Shown: positions 8,296 through 17,056, counted from the stretch's first letter. The stretch is 59,936 nt of DNA from Lachnospiraceae bacterium (GCA_017472605.1 JAFUPV010000061.1:1-59936), one strand, 5' to 3'. The notes: generated from the sequence alone by a model not told the origin. A program made the numbers and translations.

Positions 8296-11037
8296 ATGGA
8301 AACAAAACAGGTTGGAAAAGAATACAGACCCATCCCATTCTGGAGCTGGAATGAAAAACTGGAAACCGAAGAAACAAAACGCCAGATCCGGGAAATGAAC
8401 CAGGCTGGCATGGGCGGTTTTTTCATGCATGCAAGAGGCGGCCTGCAGACGCCTTACATGGGGGAAGAGTGGTTTGCGCAGGTAACGGCATCCGTGGAAG
8501 AGGCGGACATCTGCGGAATGGATGCCTGGGCCTATGATGAAAACGGTTGGCCCAGCGGGTTCGGAGGCGGCATGGTAAACGGACTGGGGATCGAGTATCA
8601 GCAGAAATATCTCCGGATGGAATCCGAATTTTGTCATGAGGAAACTGCCATCTGCAAAACCGGTGACCACTATTTCTACTATGATGTGAACCCGTTCTAT
8701 GTCGATACGCTGGATGAAAAGGTAATCGCCAGATTTATTGCGTGTACGTATCAGCCGTACTATGAGCGCTATGGAATTAAGATCAAAGGATTTTTTACGG
8801 ACGAACCTCAGATTTCAAGAGATGGAATTCCGTGGAGTTTCGTGTTTGAGGAGGAATATCAGAAGCGGTATCAGGAGAACATTTTTGATATTCTGGAACA
8901 GCTGTTTCTGCCGGTTGGTGATTACAAAGCAGCCAGAGTGAAATTCTGGAAGATGGTAACGGATCTGTTTTCTTCCGCCTACATGAAGCAGATCCACGAC
9001 TGGTGCAGCGCACATCAGGTAAAGCTGACCGGACATCTGGTTCTGGAGGAGACTCTGTTAAGCCAGCTGACCTCCAACGGTGCCTGCATGCCCCACTACG
9101 AATATTTTGACATTCCCGGTGTGGACTGGCTGGGAAGACCGATTTTTACCTGTTTGACTTCCATTCAGGCGGCATCCGTGGCAGAGCAGATGGGAAAAGA
9201 AGCCGTTTTGACGGAATCCTTTGCTCTTTGCGGCCACAATGTAAGTTTTGCGGAACTGAAGGGTATTTATGAATGGCAGATGGTTCAGGGAATTAATCTG
9301 CTCTGCCAGCATCTGGAGGGATATTCTCTTCGCGGAATCCGCAAGCGTGATTATCCGCCGGCAATGTATCTTCAGCAGCCGTGGTGGGGGGAATATTCCC
9401 GTTTTAATGAGGCCATGTCAAGAGAGGGAATGATCCTGCGCAATGGCATTCATGCGGTAGATGTCCTTGTTCTTCATCCGCAGACCACTGCATGGACGCT
9501 GTTTGATAACGATACGAATGAGGGAATGGACGAACTCAATGACCGGCTTCTGCACGTCATCCGGACGCTGGAGCAGAAACATGTGGAATACCATCTGGGG
9601 GATGAAACGATGATGGAACGCCATGGAGCGGTGGAAGAAGGAAAACTGGTTATCGGAGTGCAGCGGTATTCCTGCGTGATCGACCCGGGCTGCGAGGTTC
9701 TTCTGGATTCGACAAAGGCGCTTCTGGATGAATATGTCCGGGCTGGCGGAACGATTCTGACGGCAGATCAGCTGGAGCAGATTCCCGCCAACGGGAAAAT
9801 CTGCAATGAGGAGCTTCTTTACACAAAGCGGATCTGCGACGGACAGACAGTCCATTTCCTGGTGAATCCGACTCCATCTGCTCAGGATTGTGAAATTCAA
9901 ATCGCGGGAAAGCAGATCGATTTGTACAGCGGAGAACTGCTGGCGTTTGCAGGAAGCCACCGGTTTGAGCCGTGGGGGAGTCTGATGATTGTGGAAGAGG
10001 TATGCGGCACAGAGAACAGTGGGATCGATGCGGTTTCCGTCGAGGGAGTTTCTGCAGATGAGACGAGGATTTTCCCAACTGGCAAATGGAAGGTTGTCGG
10101 TGATGTGGTGAACAGTCTGCTTCTGGATACCTGTGATTATTATTTTGACGGCGAGCTGCAGGAGAGGAGCGGATATGTTCTGAACATCTGTGAGCGGGCA
10201 AACCGTCTGCAAAAGCCGGTTGTCATTCATCAGGATTATTTTGTCGAAATCCATGCAGTGCCCCAATCCATTCATCTTGTCTGTGAGACACCGGAAAAGT
10301 TCCGGATTTCCGTAAATGGAAAGGAAATCGGGCAGAAGGTGGACGGGCATTTCAGAGATCAGAGTTTTCAGACCATTGAGATTGCAGATTATCTGAAATG
10401 CGGAACGAATACGATTCCCTTTGACTGTCAGTTTTGCCAGTCGGAAGTCTTTTATGAGAATCTGGAAAAGGCGTCCCGGTTTGAAAGTGAGCGGAACAAA
10501 CTGGCATATGACATGGAAATAGAAGCAGTCTATCTGATCGGTAATTTTTCTGTGAAGACAGACGGAGAATGGTACAGCGAAGAACGGGATGCTTCCCGCT
10601 ATCAGGGTAGATTTGTGATTGACGAGCCAGTGCATGAAATCCGTCTGCAGCAGATCGAGCGTCAGGGTTATCCATTTTTCTGTGGAAGCCTGACTGTTGA
10701 AGGTGAGCTTGCGATCACCGGAGAGAACCCGGTTCTTGCATGCAGACGAAAAGGAGTCAATGCACTGAAAGTCGAAATCAACGGAATCGAGCAGGTTATG
10801 TTGACGGATGAGAAGCTTCCGCTGAAACAATTTGGAACAAACGGGAAGACGAAGGTTCGACTGACGCTGATCAATAACCTGAGAAATCTTCTTGGTCCTC
10901 ATCACCTGCCGGAGGGCGAAAGTCATGTTGTTTCGCCAAGAGCGTTCTATCGCGAAGCCTGTGTATGGAACTGGTATCAGGAGGCACCGTGGAACGAAGG
11001 GTATTGCCTGGTGGAGACGGGAATTTATAAAGAGTAA
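8296..11037 (+). CDS. GH106-like TIM-barrel glycoside hydrolase (putative alpha-L-rhamnosidase)
   Basis: A 913-residue cytoplasmic protein without signal peptide. The N-terminus has FWSWNEKL and GGFFMHARGGLQTPYM, then WAYDENGWPSGFGGG, typical of large Clostridial hydrolases related to GH106. Two conserved acidic positions stand out: E170 in FFTDEPQI and E307 in VLTESF; both recur in the paralogue at 31623-35186 and are candidate catalytic residues (inference). The C-terminal 450 residues look like beta-sandwich, galactose-binding-like domains. AGGAGGT lies 6 nt before the ATG. Rhamnosidase activity is the family guess; other deoxy-sugar or uronide substrates are possible. Confidence 0.7.
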   Translation: METKQVGKEYRPIPFWSWNEKLETEETKRQIREMNQAGMGGFFMHARGGLQTPYMGEEWFAQVTASVEEADICGMDAWAYDENGWPSGFGGGMVNGLGIEYQQKYLRMESEFCHEETAICKTGDHYFYYDVNPFYVDTLDEKVIARFIACTYQPYYERYGIKIKGFFTDEPQISRDGIPWSFVFEEEYQKRYQENIFDILEQLFLPVGDYKAARVKFWKMVTDLFSSAYMKQIHDWCSAHQVKLTGHLVLEETLLSQLTSNGACMPHYEYFDIPGVDWLGRPIFTCLTSIQAASVAEQMGKEAVLTESFALCGHNVSFAELKGIYEWQMVQGINLLCQHLEGYSLRGIRKRDYPPAMYLQQPWWGEYSRFNEAMSREGMILRNGIHAVDVLVLHPQTTAWTLFDNDTNEGMDELNDRLLHVIRTLEQKHVEYHLGDETMMERHGAVEEGKLVIGVQRYSCVIDPGCEVLLDSTKALLDEYVRAGGTILTADQLEQIPANGKICNEELLYTKRICDGQTVHFLVNPTPSAQDCEIQIAGKQIDLYSGELLAFAGSHRFEPWGSLMIVEEVCGTENSGIDAVSVEGVSADETRIFPTGKWKVVGDVVNSLLLDTCDYYFDGELQERSGYVLNICERANRLQKPVVIHQDYFVEIHAVPQSIHLVCETPEKFRISVNGKEIGQKVDGHFRDQSFQTIEIADYLKCGTNTIPFDCQFCQSEVFYENLEKASRFESERNKLAYDMEIEAVYLIGNFSVKTDGEWYSEERDASRYQGRFVIDEPVHEIRLQQIERQGYPFFCGSLTVEGELAITGENPVLACRRKGVNALKVEINGIEQVMLTDEKLPLKQFGTNGKTKVRLTLINNLRNLLGPHHLPEGESHVVSPRAFYREACVWNWYQEAPWNEGYCLVETGIYKE

Positions 11038-11207
11038 ATAGCTTTTACCTTCTCAGCGTAATACTGTTCATTTTCCCACTTTGCGTCCACAGGAATCCGG
11101 TGGTCCGGGCAGGGTATGTAGCCAAGCTGCTTTGCCATGGGAGCAAGCCGCTTTAGTTCTTCATCAATCGCGGCATAGTCTTTGGCAAAGAGTGCTTTGG
11201 AGGCATT
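11025..11207 (-). pseudogene. remnant of URO-D/MtaA-family methyltransferase, C-terminus only
   Basis: The reverse strand reads 60 codons resembling the last part of uroporphyrinogen-decarboxylase-like methyltransferases, including GYIPCPDHRIPVDAKWENEQ, and ends with a stop at 11025. Upstream it runs straight into an in-frame TGA, with no start and no catalytic barrel. It overlaps the convergent GH106-like gene end by 13 bp and abuts the start of the broken AraC gene, so this is a deletion junction. Confidence 0.7.
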
Positions 11208-11209
11208 TC

Positions 11210-12069
11210 ATGAAGCTACAATATCACATGGCATTGGCCAGTAACTCGGCAAGCGTCCGCCATACATCGGGAATTACGAATAATCCGTTGAATTTTTACA
11301 TGGACAGCATCGGTCATTCCTATGCATATGCGAATTATTATACGGAGCGGGAGGGGGCTTGATACCTATCTTCTTTTCTATACCATGTCAGGCAGCGGAT
11401 ATCTGAAATACCGGGAGGAGGAGTATGCGCTGACAAAAGGAACACTGGCAATTATCCAGTGCAGGGAATATCAGTATTATCGGACGGATGAAGAACTGTG
11501 GGAGTTCTATTTCGTTCATTTCTATGGAAGATCCGCAGATAACTATTACCAGATGCTGAAGGAGAGAAGCGCTGTGTTTCTGAAAATTTCCAATCCAATC
11601 CGGATGCTGGAACTGTTTCAGGAACTGGAACATTGGGGGCGGAGAGCGGTCTGATTGCTGACATCCGCATTTCCAACAGTCTGGAAAATCTGTTTACCGA
11701 GTTTTTGGTGAACAGCTCAGTCCGTGGAAAGAGGAAAATCTGTTGGTACACAGAGATGCGATTCTTGGAATGCAGCAGTATCTGAAGTCAAATTACCAGA
11801 AAAACATTACCGTTGACGAGATGGCTGCACAATGTTCCATGAGCAAGTACCATTTTCTTCGGATTTTTAAGAAAATTGTTGGAATGCCTCCCTGCGAATA
11901 TCTGAAATACTGCCGGATTAATGAAGCAAAACGTCTGCTGAAAGAGACTGCCTGTCCGGTCAGTCAGATCGCGGATCTAGTCGGGTATGGAAACGTGAAT
12001 CTGCTGATTCAGAATTTCAGGCAGTGTGTGGGAATGACACCGTTGAAATATCGGAAAAGTGCAGTTTGA
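11210..12069 (+). pseudogene. frameshifted AraC-family regulator
   Basis: Three reading-frame pieces together make one AraC protein. The N-terminus is in frame 2 (from ATG 11210, GGAGG upstream, through YANYYTEREG). The cupin sensor is in frame 3 (DTYLLFYTMSGSGYLKYREE to about 11635). A short piece in frame 2 (IADIRISNSLENLFTEFLV) is followed by the HTH part in frame 1 (11743-12069; MAAQCSMSKYHFLRIFKKIVG and a second HTH). Breaks fall at a G5 tract near 11352, a G5 tract at 11635-11639, and near 11718. Either the gene is dead or G-tract slippage or sequencing error is involved. Confidence 0.8.
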
Positions 12070-12180
12070 TTTATTGGTGACAGATCTGCAATTAAATCGC
12101 CATTCACTGCAGCAGGAAGCAGAGTTCCGATGGAAGCGGACTGGAAATCTGCTTTCTGCTTTTCCATAGAGATGGGTTTA

Positions 12181-12560
12181 TCACTTCATTTCAGATATAA
12201 GCTGCTTTCGCAACTGTTCGTCAGTCAGGCGCTTGATATCCTCAGAGCGACCGGAAGCGTTCAGGTAAGAGACAAGTTTTACTATGTTTCTTTCTCCGTC
12301 GCGCTGTCCTTTCCGCCAACCGTCGCGCTGTCCTTTCAACCAACCAATACGCTGCCCCTCTTTCATAGCAGCTGCACGAATTCCTATACTTAAATTACAC
12401 ATTGCATTCACCTCTTTTTCAAAATGGCCCTTTCTGGCAAAGTGCTAGCATTGTAACGACTTCAGTTTTTCACCAGCAGATTAATTTGTCTGACAGCAGA
12501 ACTGCAAGTGTTCAATGCAGCGGATGGTTCTTTTCGCGGAAACATGGTTGAAGGCGGGAG
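12181..12560 (-). pseudogene. decayed partial copy of the Rpn-type nuclease gene
   Basis: The reverse frame 12411-12181 encodes 76 residues almost matching the last 80 residues of the neighbouring nuclease (MCNLSIGIR, AMKEGQR, KGQRDG, YLNASGRSED). Similarity continues to about 12560 but with broken frames, and the catalytic core is missing. It lies just downstream of the intact copy, as expected of a tandem duplication in decay. Confidence 0.75.
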
Positions 12561-12614
12561 TGCAGGGGGTCAGAATTGAAATCGTTTGCAATCACGCAAT
12601 CTTTACCGGAGAAT

Positions 12615-13616
12615 TCAGAGGTTCAATTCCTTCATCAGCTCTTTTCGGAAAACAGAATCCGTTAATGCGCGATTTAAATCTTCCGAGCGTCCGGCATCGT
12701 TCAGGTAAGCGATAAGCTTTATTATTTTGCTCTCTGCATCACGCTGTCCCTTTTGCCAACCATCGCGCTGTCCCTCTTTCATAGCATTTGTACGAATTCC
12801 TACACTTAAATTACACATCGCATTCACCTCTTTCTCAAAATGGCCATTTGTGGCAAAGCCAAATTTTGTCTGTAACAGTTTTAATTTTTCGTCAGCAGAT
12901 AGATCGCCTGACAACAGTATGGCGAGCATTCGGTGCAGGGAAGTTTCCTCTGCTGTGTTCGGATCTTTCGGGAGAATGATAAACTTCAGGTCAGCAAGAT
13001 CGTAGCGCTGCTGAAAATCGGTAGAGTCCCGTAGTGTGTTACGCTGGAAGGAATATTGAATCATCTCATTCTGCAGCTTTTTGGGGCCATTGGGACAGAT
13101 CCAGATCGAATACACTTTCTTGATTGCGTTGTAGTTGACAGGTGTAAATTCACGGTCCATTTGTGAAGAAAGCATACGTGCAAGATAATAGATGCCGCGT
13201 GGAACCAGTTCATAGCCGGGATAGAAGTTATTTTGTGCTTCTACGTTGATGATCAGTTTGACTCGCTTTCGACGACCAGGCGGAGTGAAGGCATGGAAAT
13301 AGATATCAAAACGGATTTCACCCTCGTTTTCAATATGGTCGATTCGGTCAACTCCGGTAATTCTCGGTGCGGAAGCAGCAGCGGCATCACTGTTAATAAA
13401 TTCATTCGATTTTCCGGGACGAATCGGAACAATCCCTGTTTTTACATCTTCGATGCAGCTGATGATTTTTTTGATAGAAGCATGTTTGAATTCGGGAATG
13501 CAGGTTTTCAGAATCCGAGCCAGAACCTGTTTATTGCTTAGAATTTCTTTCACTTTCTGGTCATATCTGGCATCTGGACCTGCATCTTTGATAGAAGTGG
13601 TCAGATGGCTATCCAT
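12615..13616 (-). CDS. Rpn-family PD-(D/E)XK nuclease / putative transposase
   Basis: A 333-residue protein of the recombination-promoting nuclease/PDDEXK_2 family: single-strand-exchange-promoting DNases, often annotated as transposases. The core is D104 (RFDIYF), then E126 and Q128 (INVEAQ), followed by YPGYELVPRGIYYLARM, the usual family block. The C-terminus has a charged EGQRDGWQKGQRD stretch repeated in the decayed copy. ATG 13616 is chosen where similarity to the family begins; the ribosome site is weak and an upstream start is possible. These genes multiply and decay quickly, as the remnant next door shows. Confidence 0.8.
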   Translation of the reverse strand: MDSHLTTSIKDAGPDARYDQKVKEILSNKQVLARILKTCIPEFKHASIKKIISCIEDVKTGIVPIRPGKSNEFINSDAAAASAPRITGVDRIDHIENEGEIRFDIYFHAFTPPGRRKRVKLIINVEAQNNFYPGYELVPRGIYYLARMLSSQMDREFTPVNYNAIKKVYSIWICPNGPKKLQNEMIQYSFQRNTLRDSTDFQQRYDLADLKFIILPKDPNTAEETSLHRMLAILLSGDLSADEKLKLLQTKFGFATNGHFEKEVNAMCNLSVGIRTNAMKEGQRDGWQKGQRDAESKIIKLIAYLNDAGRSEDLNRALTDSVFRKELMKELNL

Positions 13617-13764
13617 TTTCACATCACGATTCCCCCATTTCCCTGCAATGCGCAGTATTATGACATTTGTTTGGGAAACGTTCTCCCGGTCTCGTGAAGT
13701 AGGGTTCAATTATTTTCGTTCGTAATGGATCATCTTTCGTAAGAGACGAATTTAGAAAAGCTGT

Positions 13765-13783
13765 CCACAGATCGAATCTGTGG
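13765..13783. promoter_or_regulatory. inverted repeat in the Rpn leader
   Basis: CCACAGAT-CGA-ATCTGTGG, a perfect 8-bp inverted repeat 150 bp upstream of the nuclease start and downstream of its candidate promoter. It could be an operator or leader hairpin. Confidence 0.45.
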
Positions 13784-13811
13784 AAGTTTAAAAGAATTCT
13801 GTCATAGAAAA

Positions 13812-13840
13812 AGAATATCAGATTGAAGAAGAGAAGTCAA
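13812..13840 (-). promoter_or_regulatory. candidate promoter for the Rpn nuclease
   Basis: On the minus strand: TTGACT, 17 bp, TATTCT. It lies 30 bp downstream of the tandem 0A boxes at 13871-13888. Confidence 0.4.
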
Positions 13841-13870
13841 TGGTTTTGAGGAAGAAATTTTTCGGGAAAA

Positions 13871-13888
13871 TTCGACACGTTTCGACAT
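13871..13888. promoter_or_regulatory. tandem Spo0A boxes
   Basis: TTCGACA-N3-TTCGACAT: two perfect 0A boxes (TGTCGAA on the other strand) in direct repeat with 10-bp period, the arrangement bound by a Spo0A dimer. It points toward the Rpn promoter. Confidence 0.6.
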
Positions 13889-13910
13889 TTTGATGTGGGA
13901 GAGGGCGAAA

Positions 13911-13941
13911 GAAAAAGCCCGGTATGCGGAGGCATACCGGG
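13911..13941 (-). terminator. intrinsic terminator of the PadR operon
   Basis: On the minus strand: stem CCCGGTATGC/GCATACCGGG with a 4-nt loop, followed by CTTTTTC. It lies 57 bp past the last gene of the operon. Confidence 0.85.
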
Positions 13942-13997
13942 GAGGGAAGAAAGAGGGAACAGGGAATTAACTATGTGGGGAAAAAAACTATCTTGGG

Positions 13998-14447
13998 TTA
14001 TGCTTGATATAAATCTCCATAAATATTGCAAGATAATTGAATTTTCATTGGAACCTCAAAAGTATTGTAACGGATTACAGCTTCTGCATATGCATTATTA
14101 ACAGATGTATAAGCCTTTTTACTTATGAATGAAGCATCCGTTGAATAAATCTGAACTGTTGCGGTTGCACTGGTCGCATAAGCAGAGACTCCGTAAGTGT
14201 AATAAAATGCAGCATCAAGAATCAAAGCAAATTTTGCTACATTGTCACTGGAGTAATAAGTTTCTTTAATAACACCTCCTGTCGTTTCTCTGGCAAGAGG
14301 GTTGCTAAATGTATATTCAGTAACTATATAATCTCCATTATCTAAATATGTAGTTGTTGATTCAACGGCATATGTTGGAATTAGAGTTATATGATAAATA
14401 AATGAGAGTATAAGAATAAGTGTTAAGATTTTCTTCATTCTTTTCAT
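13998..14447 (-). CDS. small secreted protein (DUF6147-like)
   Basis: A 149-residue protein with a clear signal peptide: positive MKRMKK, a hydrophobic core (7-22), and a likely cut near TYA-VES. The mature part is rich in Thr, Tyr, Ser and Ala and predicted mostly beta, with no catalytic motif. TAGGAGAT lies upstream of ATG 14447. It is the last gene of a PadR/membrane protein/secreted protein operon seen in Lachnospiraceae; function unknown. The DUF name is from memory of such neighbourhoods. Confidence 0.75.
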   Translation of the reverse strand: MKRMKKILTLILILSFIYHITLIPTYAVESTTTYLDNGDYIVTEYTFSNPLARETTGGVIKETYYSSDNVAKFALILDAAFYYTYGVSAYATSATATVQIYSTDASFISKKAYTSVNNAYAEAVIRYNTFEVPMKIQLSCNIYGDLYQA

Positions 14448-14476
14448 GTGTTATCTCCTAATATAATTTCGAATCT

Positions 14477-14902
14477 TTAATGTTCTTCAAGATATTCGCC
14501 GGTGTAGGATGGCATATTCAGTGTACTATTGTAATAGGTCCTTATTTTAGATCCATTAATCGTATCCTGTGCCAAATACCTGGTATAAGCAACCACAGCG
14601 ATTGCGACAATAAGCAATACTGCCGTCACCACCAAACATACCCTTTTCTTCACCATCGCGCCACTCACCATATCCCGGATTGTACGCGACTCACTCTGCT
14701 GGAGAAAACAAGTTGCGATGTCTTTTGGCTCACCAAACTGACTGACCAGAACCTCATAGCTGACTTCGGAATCCTGCGTGTCCGCGAATTCCTCGATCTG
14801 TTGCTGGAGCGATGAGAGGAAACGCTTCTTACTGGATAAGGGACATACCAGATAAGAAGAGACTTCGCTCAGATACTGTCTGATTGGATTTTCATAGTTC
14901 AT
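14477..14902 (-). CDS. membrane protein with N-terminal HAAS-like domain (DUF6120-like)
   Basis: 141 residues. The N-terminal part (1-75; RQYLSEV, ELVSQFGEPKDIA-like text) resembles the helical HAAS/DUF1700 domain that binds PadR-like regulators. One transmembrane helix follows (about 88-107, VCLVVTAVLLIVAIAVVAY), then a short outside tail. It overlaps the PadR gene by 11 bp, so the two are translationally coupled. A likely role is membrane partner or sensor for the PadR regulator (inference). Confidence 0.75.
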   Translation of the reverse strand: MNYENPIRQYLSEVSSYLVCPLSSKKRFLSSLQQQIEEFADTQDSEVSYEVLVSQFGEPKDIATCFLQQSESRTIRDMVSGAMVKKRVCLVVTAVLLIVAIAVVAYTRYLAQDTINGSKIRTYYNSTLNMPSYTGEYLEEH

Positions 14903-15251
14903 CGATGTTCACCTCACTGTTCAAAAAGAAATCATTGATTGTAGTCTGCACCTGATCATAATCCTTTTTCATATGCTTCAGGTGCTGACGGCCGTTCTCC
15001 GTAATCGTGTAGATCACACGGATTTTACTTCGGCCGGTACTGGTTTTGATGATTTCTTCCCGATTGGTAACATAGTGGTTTTCTGTCAGGCGGTACAGCA
15101 GAGGGTAAAGAGCACCGTCCTGAATTGTGAGTATGCCATGGCTTCGGATACGAAGTGCCTGAGCAATCTGATAGCCGTATGCATCTGCTTCACAAAGGAT
15201 AAGCAGAATAATCATTTCCAGCGTTCCCCGTTTAAATACATCAATATACAT
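14892..15251 (-). CDS. PadR-family transcriptional regulator
   Basis: A 119-residue winged-helix repressor. The motif FKRGTLEMIILLILCEADAY and the following GALYPLLYRLTENHYV are characteristic of PadR; the C-terminal helix (TENGRQHLKHMKKDY) would form the dimer. ATG 15251 follows GAGGTGG; a longer frame to 15299 runs into the promoter. First gene of a three-gene operon, probably autoregulated through the palindrome overlapping its -35. Confidence 0.9.
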   Translation of the reverse strand: MYIDVFKRGTLEMIILLILCEADAYGYQIAQALRIRSHGILTIQDGALYPLLYRLTENHYVTNREEIIKTSTGRSKIRVIYTITENGRQHLKHMKKDYDQVQTTINDFFLNSEVNIDEL

Positions 15252-15277
15252 AATATAATCCACCTCTTTCCGTATTG

Positions 15278-15314
15278 ATTTTAAAACACCATAATACAAA
15301 TGTCAATAGTGTAT
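15278..15314 (-). promoter_or_regulatory. PadR operon promoter with overlapping palindromic operator
   Basis: On the minus strand: TTGACA (15306-15301), 17 bp, TAAAAT (15283-15278). An inverted repeat ATACA-N11-TGTAT (15294-15314) covers the -35, a fitting position for repression by PadR. Confidence 0.7.
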
Positions 15315-15485
15315 TTTGAAAAATGGAATATAATTCAGGCAGATTCTGGTAAATGTATCTCTGCATACAAGATGGGAGATATCAAAAGTACATAGGCAGA
15401 ATGGCTATTGATTAGTTACATATATAGTGTTAAAGTATTGGTGAACATATCTTGTTTATGACATATAGAAAGAAAGGTGGAATTC

Positions 15486-15812
15486 ATGAAAAGAACATGG
15501 AAGATACTGGAAGCAGAGAAATTGATTCTGTCAGATGTTCAGTTTTGTGTAATGGAGAGCTTGTGGAATACAATGGAATGGATACCGCTGAAAGAACTTG
15601 GTTTGTTTCGTAAAAAGAAAAGGAAGGAACAACATGCAGTCCGGCGGCTGAGAAAGAATATGCTGGTCGAGACAGAGGAACAGGGCGGAATCCTTGTACT
15701 CCGTGCCAAAATGAGCAGAAACGAATATTTCGAACGGCTGAGACATGTAATAGCCGGGTGGGATGGCGCATGCGGCTGCATAGTATGCCAGCTGGATCGA
15801 AACGGCAGCTAA
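15486..15812 (+). CDS. BlaI/MecI-like winged-helix protein
   Basis: 108 residues. LSDVQFCVMESLWNT, then RRLRKNMLVETEEQGG and MSRNEYF, follow the BlaI/CopY pattern of a winged helix with a short C-terminal dimer helix. It lacks the usual clear protease-cut motif and no BlaR1-like partner is near, so the assignment is tentative. ATG 15486 follows AAGAAAGGTGG. It converges on the isomerase gene with a shared terminator. Confidence 0.5.
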   Translation: MKRTWKILEAEKLILSDVQFCVMESLWNTMEWIPLKELGLFRKKKRKEQHAVRRLRKNMLVETEEQGGILVLRAKMSRNEYFERLRHVIAGWDGACGCIVCQLDRNGS

Positions 15813-15830
15813 AAAGAAGCGCACAGGAAG

Positions 15831-15868
15831 AAAGAGTGGATCAGGTTTTGTTACCCGATCCACTCTTT
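15831..15868. terminator. bidirectional terminator containing a stop codon in its loop
   Basis: Perfect 12-bp stem AAAGAGTGGATC/GATCCACTCTTT with a 14-nt loop. The loop holds the stop codon (15851-15853) of the minus-strand isomerase, so the end of that ORF forms one arm of the stem. Confidence 0.8.
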
Positions 15869-16654
15869 CAGCCATTTGGCAGAGTTCAGCATGTACTCCA
15901 TCTGATTTGCAGCTCCAAAATGTTCAATTACCAGATAGTCATCATAACCGATTTCTTTCAGCCGTTTCATGATTTCACCGGTTTTGATCACGCCGGATCC
16001 GAAGGGGGACGGATAGATGCGGGCACCGGTAGGACAGAGCAGCGGCGCTTCCCCATGAAGCGGAGCAAGTGCCCGATCCTTGCAGTGTACATGAAGGATT
16101 TTGTCTCGCAGGACATCGAAAGCGGAAAGTTCTTCTTCTCCGCTGTAATAGAAATTGCCGCAGTCAAAGGTGTAGAAAAGCCCGGGGATTCGGTCGGCAA
16201 ACCATTTCATTCCTTTTGAAGTGGCAATGGGGCTTTCTGTGGAGTCAAAATCTTCCATCACAACAGAAATTCCCTTCTGTGCGGCACAGGCAACAAGGTG
16301 CGTGAGCGGCTGCACCATCCGCTGGCAGACTGTTTCTCGATCCACATCCGGCAGGTAAAAGCCGGGGATTGGCATGATTTTTCTGCATCCAAGCGCAGCG
16401 GCTTCTTCCACCAGCTCCCGGCCGGCTGCCGGATCAGGATCTGTTTCATAATGAAAGAAACGATAGATGCTGGAAACCTCCATGCCGCATTCTGCCAGTT
16501 CCTGACGGAATTCTGCCAATGGAGGATATTCCTGATAGCCCAGTTCCACACCGTCGATTCCGGCAGCTTTCAGCTCCTTCATAATGTCAATTCTGCTTCT
16601 TCCAGTCTGCTTTTCAGCTTCCTGAATGTGATTGTAAAAAACGGAAATCTTCAT
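15851..16654 (-). CDS. sugar phosphate isomerase/epimerase (xylose-isomerase-like TIM barrel)
   Basis: A 267-residue cytoplasmic protein of the AP-endonuclease-2/xylose-isomerase-like family that isomerises or epimerises sugars and inositols. Visible are GIDGVELGYQE (strand 2), a metal-binding VVMEDFDST glutamate, TFDCGNFYYSGE, HVHCKDRAL and a final DDYLVIEHFG; these E/D/H residues form the usual divalent-metal site. ATG 16654 follows ATGGAGTG. It is divergent from the propeller/URO-D genes. The substrate is unknown. Confidence 0.85.
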   Translation of the reverse strand: MKISVFYNHIQEAEKQTGRSRIDIMKELKAAGIDGVELGYQEYPPLAEFRQELAECGMEVSSIYRFFHYETDPDPAAGRELVEEAAALGCRKIMPIPGFYLPDVDRETVCQRMVQPLTHLVACAAQKGISVVMEDFDSTESPIATSKGMKWFADRIPGLFYTFDCGNFYYSGEEELSAFDVLRDKILHVHCKDRALAPLHGEAPLLCPTGARIYPSPFGSGVIKTGEIMKRLKEIGYDDYLVIEHFGAANQMEYMLNSAKWLKEWIG

Positions 16655-16692
16655 AGGTACACTCCATTTCTGACTGATATAAATCTGATATG

Positions 16693-16721
16693 AGTATACC
16701 GTACCACAGACGGAAAAACAA
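16693..16721 (-). promoter_or_regulatory. promoter of the isomerase
   Basis: On the minus strand: TTGTTT, 17 bp, TATACT, 40 bp before the ATG. Confidence 0.55.
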
Positions 16722-16835
16722 GTGCAGTTCGATTCTTTTGATAAATTTTGTATGGATGATTCACTGGGAACGGGAAAATGGGTCATGGGGAATAACGGTA
16801 GTGGAGTACAGATTGGATGTTTCTGGGATTGTCCA

Positions 16836-16864
16836 TTTACAGGTTAGAAAACTTTCGATATAAT
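16836..16864 (+). promoter_or_regulatory. promoter of propeller/URO-D genes
   Basis: TTTACA, 17 bp, TATAAT. The leader is about 185 nt and holds no convincing ORF or riboswitch. Confidence 0.7.
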
Positions 16865-17056
16865 AAAAGAAAATGACATCAGGGGTACAGCGTGCGGAAT
16901 AATCGGCGCAGGTGGAACCACAACGGTTTGCTTTTGCCATATGTTTCCGGAACCATATATTTATCTCCGGAATCGATGCGGGCAGATCTGTATGTCGGAA
17001 AAAGAAAAGCCAGAAAAGAAATCGAAAAAAGATAGAAAAGAAATGGAGCAATCATT

